From NCBI GenBank assembly GCA_023430465.1, contig JAEZAM010000093.1, positions 1 through 64,000 on the forward strand: DNA of 64,000 nt, written 5' to 3'. The stretch comes from Bacteroidota bacterium. Lineage in GTDB: Bacteria > Bacteroidota > Bacteroidia > Chitinophagales > Chitinophagaceae. The translations under genes and the position numbers were made by a program. The notes below the pieces were generated by a model that was not told the DNA's origin, made no database searches, and saw only the letters and a list, made by a program, of their open reading frames with translations. Below, piece by piece: positions 32,374 through 41,911 of this stretch (positions are counted from its first letter, which is position 1; the number at the start of each line of letters is the position of its first letter).

Positions 32374-33099
32374 ATGTTCAGACACCAGGGCAAGACACGC
32401 ACCTTAAGCCATAACCTGAAAATCGCTTCCTTGCTGTCCTTTGTTGCCGGCATGGTAAATGTAGTTGGTTTTCTTTCCGTTCAGCGGCTCACGACAAACG
32501 TAACAGGTCATTTTGCGTTTTTTGTTGATGAAGTCTTTGAACTTAATTTTTGGCAGGGATTTGTTTACTTTCTCTACATATTTTTCTTCTTCCTGGGCTC
32601 TTTCGTTTCCAGTTTACTTGTAGAAATCGTCTCGCGAAAAGAGGAGGACTATATTTATGTAGTGCCGGCTTCGATTGAATGCCTGATTTTATTTGTGATG
32701 GGGGTCTTTGGCCAACAACTCATACTTGTTAGCCCAAACACAATCGCATTCAGTTTGCTGTTTGCAATGGGTTTACAGAACTCATTGGTGACAACAATTT
32801 CAAGTGCAATTGTCAGGACAACACATTTGACTGGCCTGTTTACCGATTTAGGTATTGAATTGTCGCAGTTATTCTTTTACAAGAAAAAAGAACAAAAAGT
32901 CAAGCTATATTCATCAATCAAATTACGTTTGGCAATAATCAGTTTCTTCTTTATTGGAGGAATTGTGGGTGGAATACTGTACTCCGTGATTGGTATTCAG
33001 GCCTTGATAGTTGCAGCCTCGGCATTGGTTTTGGGTCTGATTTATGATAGCGTGAAATTGAAGTATATTCGTTTAAAGCGAAAACTGAAACGTGGGTGA
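32374..33099 (+). CDS. YoaK/DUF1275-family membrane protein
   Basis: 241 residues. About six membrane segments; the N-terminal FVAGMVNVVGFLSVQRLTTN with VTGH, and later FAMGLQNSLVTTIS and VRTTHLTGLFTDLG, are the DUF1275 (YoaK) signature. Function in the family is not established; transport of small molecules has been proposed. Complete and uninterrupted. Confidence 0.85.
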   Translation: MFRHQGKTRTLSHNLKIASLLSFVAGMVNVVGFLSVQRLTTNVTGHFAFFVDEVFELNFWQGFVYFLYIFFFFLGSFVSSLLVEIVSRKEEDYIYVVPASIECLILFVMGVFGQQLILVSPNTIAFSLLFAMGLQNSLVTTISSAIVRTTHLTGLFTDLGIELSQLFFYKKKEQKVKLYSSIKLRLAIISFFFIGGIVGGILYSVIGIQALIVAASALVLGLIYDSVKLKYIRLKRKLKRG

Positions 33100-33278
33100 C
33101 CAAACTTATAGATAAACTGGCTTTCTCAAAGCCGCACTAGCAGTCGGATAGAAGAGGGTCGAGCGGTGTGAGTGATGTTTTTTAGTGAGTGAAAAAGTTG
33201 CATTCCCGCCGGCGATTGCCAGACTACGGTTAAATCTATAGCTGCTAATGATAGACAGGCTATTTTCGGGTGTTTTGC

Positions 33279-33290
33279 TAAATTTGTGAT
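33279..33290 (+). promoter_or_regulatory. promoter of MNT-HepT module 1
   Basis: TAAATTTG (33279-33286) matches the -7 consensus TAnnTTTG and lies 4 nt before the presumed GTG start, so the transcript is likely leaderless or nearly so. Confidence 0.45.
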
Positions 33291-33593
33291 GTGACAGTAC
33301 TCAAACAATATATAGACGATATAAATCACCTTTGCGCAAAGCATAACGTGAAGCAGCTTTATGCGTTCGGTTCGATACTTACCGAAAGGTTCAATACTAA
33401 CAGCGACATTGATCTCATTGTTGACTTTAACCCACTTGAGATTGAAGATTATGCTGATAACTACTATGATTTAAAATTTTCTCTGGAAGATCTGCTCGAA
33501 AAGCCGGTTGATTTATTGGAAGAAAAAGCCATAAAAAATCCATACTTTCCGGAAGCTATTCGCAAACAAAGGCAACTTATTTATGGACATTGA
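33291..33593 (+). CDS. MntA-like nucleotidyltransferase antitoxin (module 1)
   Basis: 100 residues, GTG start. AFGSILTERFNTNSDIDLIV holds the minimal nucleotidyltransferase GSxxxxR...SDxDL motif with both catalytic Asp residues. MNT proteins of this type AMPylate and silence the HEPN toxin encoded next door. The gene overlaps the following HEPN frame by 11 bp. The partner is broken by a stop codon, so this copy is probably an orphan antitoxin. Confidence 0.85.
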   Translation: MTVLKQYIDDINHLCAKHNVKQLYAFGSILTERFNTNSDIDLIVDFNPLEIEDYADNYYDLKFSLEDLLEKPVDLLEEKAIKNPYFPEAIRKQRQLIYGH

Positions 33594-33921
33594 GATTAAG
33601 ACCTGGCTTTATGATATTTTGAGCGCAGTTCATGAGATTGACAGTTTTTGTGTTGATACACCAAAGGATTTCAATTTTTATCAAAATGATGTTCGGACAA
33701 GGCGCGCTGTAGAGAGAAATCCCGAGATTATTTAAGAGGCAATGAAAAGAATATTAAATAAAGATGCTTCAATTGTTTTCTCAAATTCAAGAAAGATTGT
33801 GGATACCAGGAATCGGATTATCCATGGTTATGACACAGTTTCAGATGATATAATCTGGAGTATTGTCATCAAGCACCTTCCTACGTTAGAAACAGAAATT
33901 CGAAAATTCGTCAACGACTAA
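33583..33921 (+). pseudogene. HepT-like HEPN toxin with internal stop (module 1)
   Basis: One frame of 113 codons has TAA at codon 51 (33733-33735). Before it: IKTWLYDILSAVHEIDSFCV. After it: AMKRILNKDASIVFSNSRKI and RNRIIHGYDTVSDDI, which includes the HEPN catalytic RNxxxH motif. All parts of a DUF86/HepT toxin are present apart from the nonsense codon. Compare the intact pair at 41912-42539. Confidence 0.75.
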
Positions 33922-34045
33922 CCTGGACCACATAATAGGGTATCCCCGTGCAGAATCGTTGACCATTCGCTGCTTGCTTAATTTTGCCTCGGCCGGAATT
34001 TGATAAGGCAGGTAGCTCTTCACAACTTTGTTCCTGCTTATCTTG

Positions 34046-34651
34046 ATGCCCCAGGGCAGACTTTCAAACCGATACCAGTTGGATACATTCAAAGACCATA
34101 TCCGCAAATTCGTCCTGATATCTGACGAGCAATTTGAGGAGATTCAGCCCTTTTTCGAGCTAAAAGAAGTGGCGAAAAAGGAAAATCTGCTTGAAGAGGG
34201 ACAGGTTTGCCGGCATCATTATTTCGTCCTGCAGGGACTGTTGCGAAAATTCTTTATCAACGAGAAAGGTATTGAACAGACCACGGAGTTCGCGATAGAA
34301 ACATGGTGGATCACCGACAACATGGCTTACGAACATAAGGCTCCGTCGCAATTTTATGTTCAGGCCACGGAAAAATCCACTATACTGTATATTACGCGGG
34401 ACAAACAGGAGGAGCTATTAGCCGCCTTTCCAATAATGGAGCGGTATTTCCGATTCGTATACCAGCGTGCATTCGCAGCCGCCCAGATCCGCTTCAAATA
34501 TCTTTCCTCGCTCTCCAAAGAAGAATTTTACTTCCAGGCGATCAAAAACCATCCTGAATTCGTGCAACGTGTGCCCCAATACCTGCTGGCTTCCTACCTG
34601 GGCTTTACACCGGAGTACCTGAGCGAACTTCGCAAGAAGCGCATTTCTTAA
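34046..34651 (+). CDS. Crp/Fnr-family transcription regulator (1)
   Basis: 201 residues from ATG 34046 (TTG 34028 is an alternative). Cyclic-nucleotide-binding-like barrel (FVLQGLLRKFFINEKGIEQT) followed by a short HTH (QYLLASYLGFTPEYLSELRK) at the very C-terminus, as in Bacteroidota Crp-like regulators that lack a long winged tail. The phosphate-binding Arg of true cAMP receptors is not evident. It directly precedes the AhpD-like gene and may regulate it. Confidence 0.8.
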   Translation: MPQGRLSNRYQLDTFKDHIRKFVLISDEQFEEIQPFFELKEVAKKENLLEEGQVCRHHYFVLQGLLRKFFINEKGIEQTTEFAIETWWITDNMAYEHKAPSQFYVQATEKSTILYITRDKQEELLAAFPIMERYFRFVYQRAFAAAQIRFKYLSSLSKEEFYFQAIKNHPEFVQRVPQYLLASYLGFTPEYLSELRKKRIS

Positions 34652-34713
34652 ACCAGTTTAAGATTTTGCCATTTTCCTGTGATCATTTTTGCATTCAACA
34701 AATTCAAAGTAAA

Positions 34714-35172
34714 ATGGAAATGCAAAAAAGATTCAACATCAAAGCAGTAGCTCCGAACGCCGTTAAGGCCATGATTGGCCTGGAAACGTACCTCGCTCAG
34801 ACCTCACTTTCCAAAACGGTCAGGGAACTTATTAAGATCCGTGCCTCACAAATCAATGGTTGCGCGTTTTGTATCAATATGCATACGCAGGATGCTATCA
34901 AGGGTGGTGAAACCCAACAACGTGTGTTTCTGTTGAGCGCATGGAGGGAAGCCGGGAGCGTTTTTTCAGAAGAAGAAAAGGTAGTTTTGGCCATGACAGA
35001 AGAAATTACCCTGATCCATCGCAGTGGTTTGACAGATGAGACGTACGCAAATGCGCTGAAATTTTTCAGCGAGGCCCAGATAGCGGATATTATCATGGCA
35101 GTGGTGACTATCAACCTGTGGAACAGAATTGTCCTTGGTACCGATCTGTTGATTGGGCAAAGCCTTGCCTGA
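34714..35172 (+). CDS. carboxymuconolactone decarboxylase/AhpD-like protein
   Basis: 152 residues from ATG 34714. ELIKIRASQINGCAFCINMH has the CxxC and His of the alkylhydroperoxidase D fold. Members include AhpD-like peroxidase partners and gamma-carboxymuconolactone decarboxylases; the CxxCxxxH motif favours a peroxide-detoxifying activity. It follows a Crp/Fnr gene by 62 bp. The intervening TTTGCCA at 34665 resembles half of the operator seen at 45781. A GC-rich hairpin (35191-35222) follows the stop. Confidence 0.88.
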   Translation: MEMQKRFNIKAVAPNAVKAMIGLETYLAQTSLSKTVRELIKIRASQINGCAFCINMHTQDAIKGGETQQRVFLLSAWREAGSVFSEEEKVVLAMTEEITLIHRSGLTDETYANALKFFSEAQIADIIMAVVTINLWNRIVLGTDLLIGQSLA

Positions 35173-35190
35173 ATTGAGCTGACCCGGGAA

Positions 35191-35222
35191 GGCGAGAGCA
35201 GGGTGACTGCCCTGGTCTCGCC
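35191..35222 (+). terminator. hairpin after AhpD-like gene
   Basis: GGCGAGA pairs with TCTCGCC and CAGGG with CCCTG around a short loop. No clear U-run follows, so termination is likely but not certain. Confidence 0.4.
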
Positions 35223-35266
35223 GTTTCGAGAATGGGTCGCTGGTGGAAGTTAAAACGACAATCCCG

Positions 35267-35605
35267 ATGACTAATAGTACAAAACTTACTATTATAAAAT
35301 CAATCCATACCGCGATCTGGATTTTCTTCAATATTGTTATCTTTTACATTTTATTTGCGGCCATTTCAGGAAGGATCGATCGCTGGCTTTGGCTTGGCTA
35401 TGCTCTCGTGGCAGTTGAAGGCCTGGTATTAGCAATCTTCCGATTTATTTGCCCGTTAACCATCATTGCCAGAAAGTATTCCGATTCCCCAAAAGACAAT
35501 TTTGACATTTACCTTCCCAACTGGCTGGCCAGGAACACAAAATTGATTTATACTTCTATTGTGGTTATCGCCATACTGATAACGATTTATCAGGTGCTCC
35601 GTTGA
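35267..35605 (+). CDS. small membrane protein, unknown
   Basis: 112 residues from ATG 35267 (GTG 35243 would add eight residues). Three hydrophobic segments and a conserved-looking FRFICPLTIIARKYSDSPKD plus LPNWLARNTKLIYTSI; this recurs in Bacteroidota proteins that I cannot name. Stand-alone gene. Confidence 0.6.
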   Translation: MTNSTKLTIIKSIHTAIWIFFNIVIFYILFAAISGRIDRWLWLGYALVAVEGLVLAIFRFICPLTIIARKYSDSPKDNFDIYLPNWLARNTKLIYTSIVVIAILITIYQVLR

Positions 35606-35743
35606 AATCGCTCATGTTCGCAACTGGTTCCCGCCATCTGGAAGCCTCCGCCGGCATTTGGACGCAAACCGCCCCTTTTTGGACGGCTTGACACCTATTG
35701 CCATTTGTGACTATGCCGTAGGTTTGGATTACAAACAGCATGC

Positions 35744-36304
35744 ATGGGCAACATTTCAATTACAAAAGCTACTGCGGAGGATTGCAGTTCGATTGCCAGT
35801 ATCGGGAAAATGTCAGTGGCTGAGTCTCACAAAGGCAGTAGTTCGACAGCTATCATGAATGAATTTCTCAATACGTACTATAACGAGGAGGCGATCAGGA
35901 AAGAACTCAACGGTATAGATAATATTTACTACCTCATCAAATACGATGATATACCGGCCGGATTTTCTAAAATAGTTTTAAACGCCGGGCATCCGGACAT
36001 TCCTGCTGAAAACATAGCCAAGCTGGATCGGATATATTTGCTTAAGCAATTTTATGGGTTGAAACTGGGCCTTGAGTTGCTGAATTTTAATATCCGGCTT
36101 GCTAAAAATGAAAATCAGGCTGGCATGTGGCTGTATGCATGGGTCGGCAATGTGAGGGCGGTGGACTTTTATCTCAAGGCAGGCTTCAAAATCATAGGAA
36201 GTCACAATTATTATGTCACCGAAACACATTTTGACGTGAGTCATCATATGCTCCTGGATTTTGCGGATCAGGATAGACAGCAGGGTATTGGTTTTCATGG
36301 ATGA
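35744..36304 (+). CDS. GNAT-family N-acetyltransferase
   Basis: 186 residues. ITKATAEDCSSIASIGKMSV at the N-terminus; LDRIYLLKQFYGLKLGLELL carries the motif A loop with YGLKLG in place of the classical QxxGxG/A; MWLYAWVGNVRAVDFYLKAG is motif B. It resembles the spermidine/protein acetyltransferase-like group, but substrate is unknown. Confidence 0.85.
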   Translation: MGNISITKATAEDCSSIASIGKMSVAESHKGSSSTAIMNEFLNTYYNEEAIRKELNGIDNIYYLIKYDDIPAGFSKIVLNAGHPDIPAENIAKLDRIYLLKQFYGLKLGLELLNFNIRLAKNENQAGMWLYAWVGNVRAVDFYLKAGFKIIGSHNYYVTETHFDVSHHMLLDFADQDRQQGIGFHG

Positions 36305-36614
36305 TCAGTTTTTGGTAACTTAACTGGCAAGACGTTAAGATTGGTGCAAATGATGATTTACTCAAACAACTTAATTGATGGATACGGACGAGTTATTTAT
36401 AGAAGCCTGTCAGGCGGTCATTCTTGCACGCTGCGCCTGACAAGATCTTGTTCAACATCGCCGAAGTTGAGAAGATCCCGGAAAGCGCGCGACATAATGA
36501 ATTCCGGTAACTGCCATGGTGTTCACCTTGTTTTCAATCGAAGTGTTTTTTAACCCAGAGCGATGAAATAAAAATGTAGCGTAGGCCGTACACATAAAAA
36601 AATCATAACACCCA
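36305..36614. other. intergenic region without a gene
   Basis: No protein-like frame. It contains the inverted repeat CTGTCAGGCG ... CGCCTGACAAG (about 36406-36442), which could form a hairpin. Nothing else is recognised. Confidence 0.4.
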
Positions 36615-37655
36615 TTGGCAACCACACGGAAGACTATCAAACGAAAAGGGACTAAGCGAAATAGGCTCAACAAGAAAGCCGCCAAACCAGAGTCTGCTGG
36701 TATCAGCCCGGCGCCATTTATAATTATAGCCACTGTTCTCGGGCTTGCCTTGACGCTATATATTGGCTACCGAGCCTCAATAAGTGAAAGGAAATTGTTT
36801 TCAGTTGGCTTAATTGCGCTGTTCGCCGGACTCCTTTTTGAAAGTTTTAGAGTTGCCGGAAGTTGGAAGAAAGTTGCTGCAATTTTTGCCGGAAGCTATC
36901 TGGTTAGTTTGGTGAGTTTCTTGCCGGGAAAGCGTGAAAAAGTATATAATTTCGAAAACCACATCGAGGTATGGCCGTATTTTTTCATTTTTATCTTTGC
37001 TATATCTTTTGCGCTTGTTTATGAAGACAGGGTGACTGCAAAGCTGACAGAAGGTATTACCTTGTTGCTTTCAATTTCCCTTATTTACTGGACTATTGAC
37101 TACGGGTTCATAAACTATCACAACTGGTTTTCAATTTCGCTAGTGATAATTGGTTTTTTACTTTCCACTTTTTCAATAGTAAATGCATTAAGCCAAATAC
37201 ACCTTTCTAAAATAAATAGATTTATACTAAGTGTTTGGAGTACTGTCATAATGTTTGCATTTGCTATTGACAATATTATCCGCGTTTTTAGCAATCCCGA
37301 CATAGAAAGTTCTTATTTATCAGATGGCCTTTATATTGGAATTCAATATTTTCTGTTGGGTGTGTCTGCGGTCTACATAATGCAGAATTATATGCTGCTA
37401 GCCGCTTTTTTGCCAAGCAGAAATGGGAACTACGAGAAAAAAGTGAAGGAAAACAAGGAAGCTCATATTGACCGGTATTCTGACGAGCAGGTAAGGGTTG
37501 GTCAATCTCTTTTTTGTATCTTATTTTCCGGGGCGGTCTATTGGCTGAATTTTCAATACCATGTTCTGCCGCGACATACAATGATATGGCTCGTATTCCT
37601 TGCATTTCCTTATGTATTGTCTTTAACCTCGTTAGTAATCCGGCCACGAACCTAA
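36615..37655 (+). CDS. multi-pass membrane protein, unknown
   Basis: 346 residues, TTG start, with a strongly basic N-terminus (KTIKRKGTKRNRLNKKAAK) followed by about nine or ten membrane segments. One stretch, FENHIEVWPYFFIFIFAISF, is repeated in style through the protein. Not recognised. It may be part of a transport or envelope function. The 290 bases to the next gene hold nothing recognisable. Confidence 0.6.
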   Translation: MATTRKTIKRKGTKRNRLNKKAAKPESAGISPAPFIIIATVLGLALTLYIGYRASISERKLFSVGLIALFAGLLFESFRVAGSWKKVAAIFAGSYLVSLVSFLPGKREKVYNFENHIEVWPYFFIFIFAISFALVYEDRVTAKLTEGITLLLSISLIYWTIDYGFINYHNWFSISLVIIGFLLSTFSIVNALSQIHLSKINRFILSVWSTVIMFAFAIDNIIRVFSNPDIESSYLSDGLYIGIQYFLLGVSAVYIMQNYMLLAAFLPSRNGNYEKKVKENKEAHIDRYSDEQVRVGQSLFCILFSGAVYWLNFQYHVLPRHTMIWLVFLAFPYVLSLTSLVIRPRT

Positions 37656-37946
37656 CAGGATATTTAACTTGCAGCATGGATCGCGCAAGTCCTCAGGTGA
37701 ATTGTCAGAGTGTGTCGGAATGATAATGAATGATCAGCCTGATCTGGTAAAGGTGGACCAGTGTTTACATACGGCAAACAACAGGTGCTGCACCAATACT
37801 TCTCTGAAATTATCCCCCTGGCCTCTGCTTTATGTCATGTAACTTTTGAGTAACTTAACAAGCAACATTGAAATAACTGTCGCGACATCAGCAGCACCGG
37901 TCGATATCAGAACTGTGACAGTTAACACCTTAAGCAATACATCGTT

Positions 37947-38891
37947 ATGAACCGTAATCTTACGACCTGCATCAAATCCTTCATCCTGGCCAGCGCCTTA
38001 CTGATCGTATCTGCATTCGCAATCGCCCAGGATGGCACAATCTATCCGCTCGAAACGCCCGCCGAGCCCAGGGCGATACCACTCGGCACGGGTGGTGTCA
38101 ATAATCAGCCCGCCTCCGAGACATGGTTTCGCCAGTGGGGCGATCCCATGGCGAGGAATATCACCAAAGCAACACTGACCCCTTTTCTCCCAAAGCCAGG
38201 CACGGCAAACGGTGCAGCAGTGATCGTGGCGCCCGGCGGCGGCTTTCACTGGCTCTCGATGGGAAATGAAGGATGGGAGGTGGCTCAGGCCCTGGCAGAC
38301 AAAGGCATTGCCGCCTTCGTATTAAAGTACCGGCTTCACCCAACTGCGGTATCACTCGATAGCTTTAAGACGTGGATGAATCGCCCTTTTCCAAGGCCTG
38401 CGCCCACTGACTCGACGAAATCAAACGTGACCCGCCAGCCCGGGCTCGATCTGTCAAATCAGTTGGCGGATGCTGAAGCGGCGTATGCCCTCATTATAAA
38501 AAATGCCAAAGAATGGGGTGTCGATATCAACAGGATCGGCATGATAGGATTTTCCGCCGGTGCCGGCCTAACCATGCACTCTACACTTAATTCAAAGACC
38601 ATGAAACTTGCTTTTATTGGTCCAATCTATGGCGGTATGGGGCCGGTCAATGTACCAAAGAATGCTCCACCGATGTTCAGCGTTATTGCAACCGACGATT
38701 TCCTGTTCGGCGGTCAGTTCGGTGTCATTGAATCCTGGTACAAAGCGGGCATCCCCGTTGAGTTTCACCTTTACCAGAATGGCGGGCATGGTTTCGGGCT
38801 TGGAAACCCCGGCAGAACAAGCAATCGCTGGTTTGATGCATTTATGCACTGGGTGGAGATCAACGGCTTTCTCAAGGCAAATCCGATGTAA
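37947..38891 (+). CDS. secreted alpha/beta hydrolase (esterase/acetyl-xylan-esterase-like)
   Basis: 314 residues, signal peptide (MNRNLTTCIKSFILASALLI ...AIAQ). AAVIVAPGGGFHWLSMGNEG holds the oxyanion GGG, IGMIGFSAGAGLTMHSTLNS the nucleophile Ser in GFSAG (about 203), and the triad is completed by Asp in ATDDFLF and His in GGHGFGLG. This is the BD-FAE/acetyl-xylan-esterase-type group, consistent with polysaccharide-degrading Bacteroidota. No glycoside hydrolase lies next to it. Confidence 0.88.
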   Translation: MNRNLTTCIKSFILASALLIVSAFAIAQDGTIYPLETPAEPRAIPLGTGGVNNQPASETWFRQWGDPMARNITKATLTPFLPKPGTANGAAVIVAPGGGFHWLSMGNEGWEVAQALADKGIAAFVLKYRLHPTAVSLDSFKTWMNRPFPRPAPTDSTKSNVTRQPGLDLSNQLADAEAAYALIIKNAKEWGVDINRIGMIGFSAGAGLTMHSTLNSKTMKLAFIGPIYGGMGPVNVPKNAPPMFSVIATDDFLFGGQFGVIESWYKAGIPVEFHLYQNGGHGFGLGNPGRTSNRWFDAFMHWVEINGFLKANPM

Positions 38892-38914
38892 GTCTTTTTT
38901 AAGTAAGCATAGAA

Positions 38915-39373
38915 ATGACGAATCCATTCGATGAATACAAAAATGCGCTGCAGGCGCATAATGAATATATAACTGAACTAAAGCGGGAAGTCGCTGAGAT
39001 TATTGCAGCCAGGCAACTAACGCCCAGTTTGAATGATACGAAATGGCTGGAATTGCAAAACGCTATCAGGGATCTCCCGTTTCCTCCACCGTATATCGTG
39101 AAGTGCGTCACGGATACAGAAGAGAGTTCCACTGGCCGGCTTGATGACCCGCCTGACTACCTGGGCGACTGGTCTAGCTACTATGAGGAAGGCCTTCCGC
39201 CCTTTTTCAATATCGAATGGATAAAGGTTTGTCCGCGTTATGGAAAAAACCGGGGCAGGCTGGTAGAGAAAGAAATTATCGACGAAACGACGGAGTTTGT
39301 TGCCATCCTAAAGCAATATTTTATTCCCTTCGAAGTGCATGAACACATGTTCACCATCTATGGGTATAAATGA
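38915..39373 (+). CDS. hypothetical protein, DUF6678-like
   Basis: 152 residues, soluble. A helical N-terminus (FDEYKNALQAHNEYITELKR) is followed by DLPFPPPYIVKCVTDTEESS and PPFFNIEWIKVCPRYGKNRG ... EFVAILKQYFIPFEVHEHMF. The second half resembles DUF6678-type proteins, of unknown role and often near immunity genes. The family name is tentative. Confidence 0.6.
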   Translation: MTNPFDEYKNALQAHNEYITELKREVAEIIAARQLTPSLNDTKWLELQNAIRDLPFPPPYIVKCVTDTEESSTGRLDDPPDYLGDWSSYYEEGLPPFFNIEWIKVCPRYGKNRGRLVEKEIIDETTEFVAILKQYFIPFEVHEHMFTIYGYK

Positions 39374-39474
39374 TTAAGGAGAGCGGTCCGGACAAGCTCA
39401 TGCCGCTGCCCGAAATCCTGATCGTTATTGGCATTTTTGCATTTACTTAATTCACACCTTTACCATCAGCAAGT

Positions 39475-40077
39475 ATGACAGAATTTTGGGAAGAAGCATT
39501 CAGGGAAAAGCAGGAGATGTGGGGCTTTGAACCTGCAAAATCTGCTGTTTTAGCCAGGGATTTCTTTGTGGCTCATGGGGTGCAAAATGTTCTCATCCCG
39601 GGCATTGGTTATGGACGAAACGCACGGATTATTGTCGACAGTGGAATAAATGTAACCGGGATTGAAATTTCAAAAACCGCGATAGAGCTTGCAAAAGTGC
39701 ATTTTGGCAATGACATGAACATCTTTCACGGTTCAGTAACCGAAATGCCTTTTGATGACGGGTTATACGACGGAATCTTTTGTTACGGGCTGATCTACCT
39801 GTTGGATGAAGAAGAACGGCAAAAGTTGATCCGGGATTGTTTTAATCAACTGGCTGCAAATGGCGTAATGGTCTTTACTGCTATTACAAAGGACGCAACA
39901 ACCTATGGCCAGGGGAAGCATATCGGCAAGGGCAGGTATGAAATGTTTGGCGGGGTTAAAATTTTCTTTTATGATAAAAAGACCGTTGAAGAAGAGTTTC
40001 GCGATGCGGGCCTGTTTGAAGTGACAGAGGTAGCGGAGAATTATCCATTTTACCTCATCAGGTGCCGAAAAAGCTAA
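39475..40077 (+). CDS. class I SAM-dependent methyltransferase
   Basis: 200 residues. The SAM-binding loop is NVLIPGIGYGRNARIIVDSG (motif I, GxGxGRN), with VTGIEISKTAIELAK as the acidic motif and GVMVFTAITKDATTYG as motif III. It resembles the TehB/thiopurine S-methyltransferase group that modifies small toxic compounds. Substrate is not inferable. Confidence 0.85.
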   Translation: MTEFWEEAFREKQEMWGFEPAKSAVLARDFFVAHGVQNVLIPGIGYGRNARIIVDSGINVTGIEISKTAIELAKVHFGNDMNIFHGSVTEMPFDDGLYDGIFCYGLIYLLDEEERQKLIRDCFNQLAANGVMVFTAITKDATTYGQGKHIGKGRYEMFGGVKIFFYDKKTVEEEFRDAGLFEVTEVAENYPFYLIRCRKS

Positions 40078-40239
40078 CGCTTGCCTGCCCAAAGCTGATG
40101 TCGACAACTTGAATTTGCAATCGATCCTGGAGCTAAAGCTTACTGATAAAAATCACTATTTTCCTGCCGGATAAATTGGGGGATTGCCAGATATTTGCGC
40201 GGTTGTTTACCAGATCGGAAACGATATAGCGACTGAAGT

Positions 40240-40722
40240 ATGAATTTAACAGAAGAAAGGAAGCGAAAGCTCATAAAGGTTAGCGGGACTATCCAGATTA
40301 GAAGAAGCACGGACGAAGTGTTTGATTTTTTTGCCAATCCATCGAATGACCCGCTATGGAGGGCAGAGATAAACCAAAGCCTCCTGGATGGGCCGTTGCA
40401 ATCAGGAGCCATTATTTCTGAATACTCCAACCTGTCAAAAAAGGCGCCCAACAATTTGTTGCAGTTAAAGTGTGTCCGGTTTGAAAAAAACACCCTTGCC
40501 GTATTTGAAACATACGAAACTGGCTCGGTTTACCTGAGAAGTCAAAGACTTGTTTCCGCTGTCTCTGATACTACAACAGCCGTTACTTACAAACTCGATT
40601 TTGACCCGGCCATTGTAAAAATTGCTCTTGGCTTCTCTTTGCCACGATTCATTGTTTCAATGAAGGCCAATAAGGATATGAAGAAATATTTGCGACAACT
40701 AAAACGCAGGTTGGAAGGCTGA
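40240..40722 (+). CDS. SRPBCC-family protein
   Basis: 160 residues. SGTIQIRRSTDEVFDFFANP at the N-terminus is the usual START/SRPBCC strand and helix pair (polyketide-cyclase-like), with NDPLWRAEI following. These proteins bind hydrophobic ligands. No catalytic residue is evident. A DHFR-like gene follows after 73 bp. Confidence 0.8.
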   Translation: MNLTEERKRKLIKVSGTIQIRRSTDEVFDFFANPSNDPLWRAEINQSLLDGPLQSGAIISEYSNLSKKAPNNLLQLKCVRFEKNTLAVFETYETGSVYLRSQRLVSAVSDTTTAVTYKLDFDPAIVKIALGFSLPRFIVSMKANKDMKKYLRQLKRRLEG

Positions 40723-40795
40723 TAATACTGAAATAGCGGCGCCGCCCATCCAAAAGCCTGTACTTCGAAATGGCATCATTAACACACAACAAGAA

Positions 40796-41338
40796 ATGCG
40801 AAAGTTATCAATTTTCATAGCGACGAGTTTAGACGGATATATTGCAAAACCCAATGATGACCTTGGCTTCCTTAAGATTGTTGAAAAGGAGGGCGAAGAT
40901 TACGGGTATGCAGCATTCACAGCAAACATAGACACCATTATTATTGGCAGAAAAACCTATGATTATGTTGTTAAGGAAATCGGAGCTGCTCACTACGATA
41001 ACGGACAACGGGATGTGTATGTCATAACGCGAAGCGAAAAGGAAAGTGTCGGCCGAACAAAATTTTATAATGGAAGTCTTGCTGACCTGGTGCAGCGGCT
41101 GAAATCTGAAAGTGGCAAAGGCATTTATTGTGACGGTGGTGCGGAAGTGATCAATGAACTGTTGCACGGCGACCTGATAGATGAGCTGATCATTTCAGTG
41201 ATACCGGTTCTGGTTGGTAACGGGACGAGGCTTTTTAAAGATAACCGGCCTGAGCAGCAACTTGAACTGGTGGGTGTAAAATCGTTTGACACCGGGCTGG
41301 TTCACCTGCATTATAAACGGGCTGACAAATCAGCCTGA
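40796..41338 (+). CDS. dihydrofolate-reductase-like (RibD C-terminal) protein
   Basis: 180 residues. MRKLSIFIATSLDGYIAKPN and NIDTIIIGRKTYDYVVKEIG are the typical start of the DHFR/RibD-C family, followed by GIYCDGGAEVINELLHGDLI (NADPH-binding GGxxxxxxxL). Such proteins are usually NADPH-dependent reductases of unknown substrate; a second, divergent copy is at 53436. Confidence 0.87.
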   Translation: MRKLSIFIATSLDGYIAKPNDDLGFLKIVEKEGEDYGYAAFTANIDTIIIGRKTYDYVVKEIGAAHYDNGQRDVYVITRSEKESVGRTKFYNGSLADLVQRLKSESGKGIYCDGGAEVINELLHGDLIDELIISVIPVLVGNGTRLFKDNRPEQQLELVGVKSFDTGLVHLHYKRADKSA

Positions 41339-41414
41339 GTTCAAACCGTTCGATGAATATCGAACCTTGCGCGAATATCGTCCCATTGTAGTTCGCGTGA
41401 ACCAATCTTCTTTC

Positions 41415-41684
41415 ATGACAATGGCAAAGTTCTTCGGTAACCTTTTCTATTACCTTTCGCCGTTCAGCATCCTGATCGTTTCGTCATTTATCTTGCAGTT
41501 GGTCCGCGACCCTTATCATACAGAGAGATGGACGAACCAACTCGGCAGTCTCTTTCTGCCTTTGTTTTTCTTGTTGGGTTTTTGCTATTTACTGCTTCGT
41601 ATGGTCCTTGGAGATCGGGTATTGTTGATTTGGCTGGTCGAAATCTGCATCATGATGGTTATTTATGGCTGCTTGGGCTGGTGA
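41415..41684 (+). CDS. small membrane protein, unknown
   Basis: 89 residues from ATG 41415 with three membrane segments (LSPFSILIVSSFILQLV; LFLPLFFLLGFCYLLL; VLLIWLVEICIMMVIY). An in-frame upstream extension overlaps the DHFR-like gene and is unlikely to be real. Not recognised. Confidence 0.5.
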   Translation: MTMAKFFGNLFYYLSPFSILIVSSFILQLVRDPYHTERWTNQLGSLFLPLFFLLGFCYLLLRMVLGDRVLLIWLVEICIMMVIYGCLGW

Positions 41685-41898
41685 GGATTGTTCCACTAAT
41701 GATTACCATATTCTTTATTATACGGTAGGGTTGAGGAGAATTGCCATAGAATATCCGGACGAGACGGAATTTTTCCTGCTCTTCAGCGCTTTTTCATATC
41801 GAAGCTGGCAACACGAAATGGTCGATTGTTCGTTGCTGCGGCTACATCGGTTTTGTTTCTTCAGTTCGGTACTAAAGGCAGATCCTTACGGATTTTTG

Positions 41899-41906
41899 TA
41901 TATTTG
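41899..41906 (+). promoter_or_regulatory. promoter of MNT-HepT module 2
   Basis: TATATTTG exactly fits the Bacteroidota -7 consensus and ends 5 nt before the ATG, implying a leaderless or very short-leader transcript, as for module 1. Confidence 0.5.
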
Positions 41907-41911
41907 TCTGA

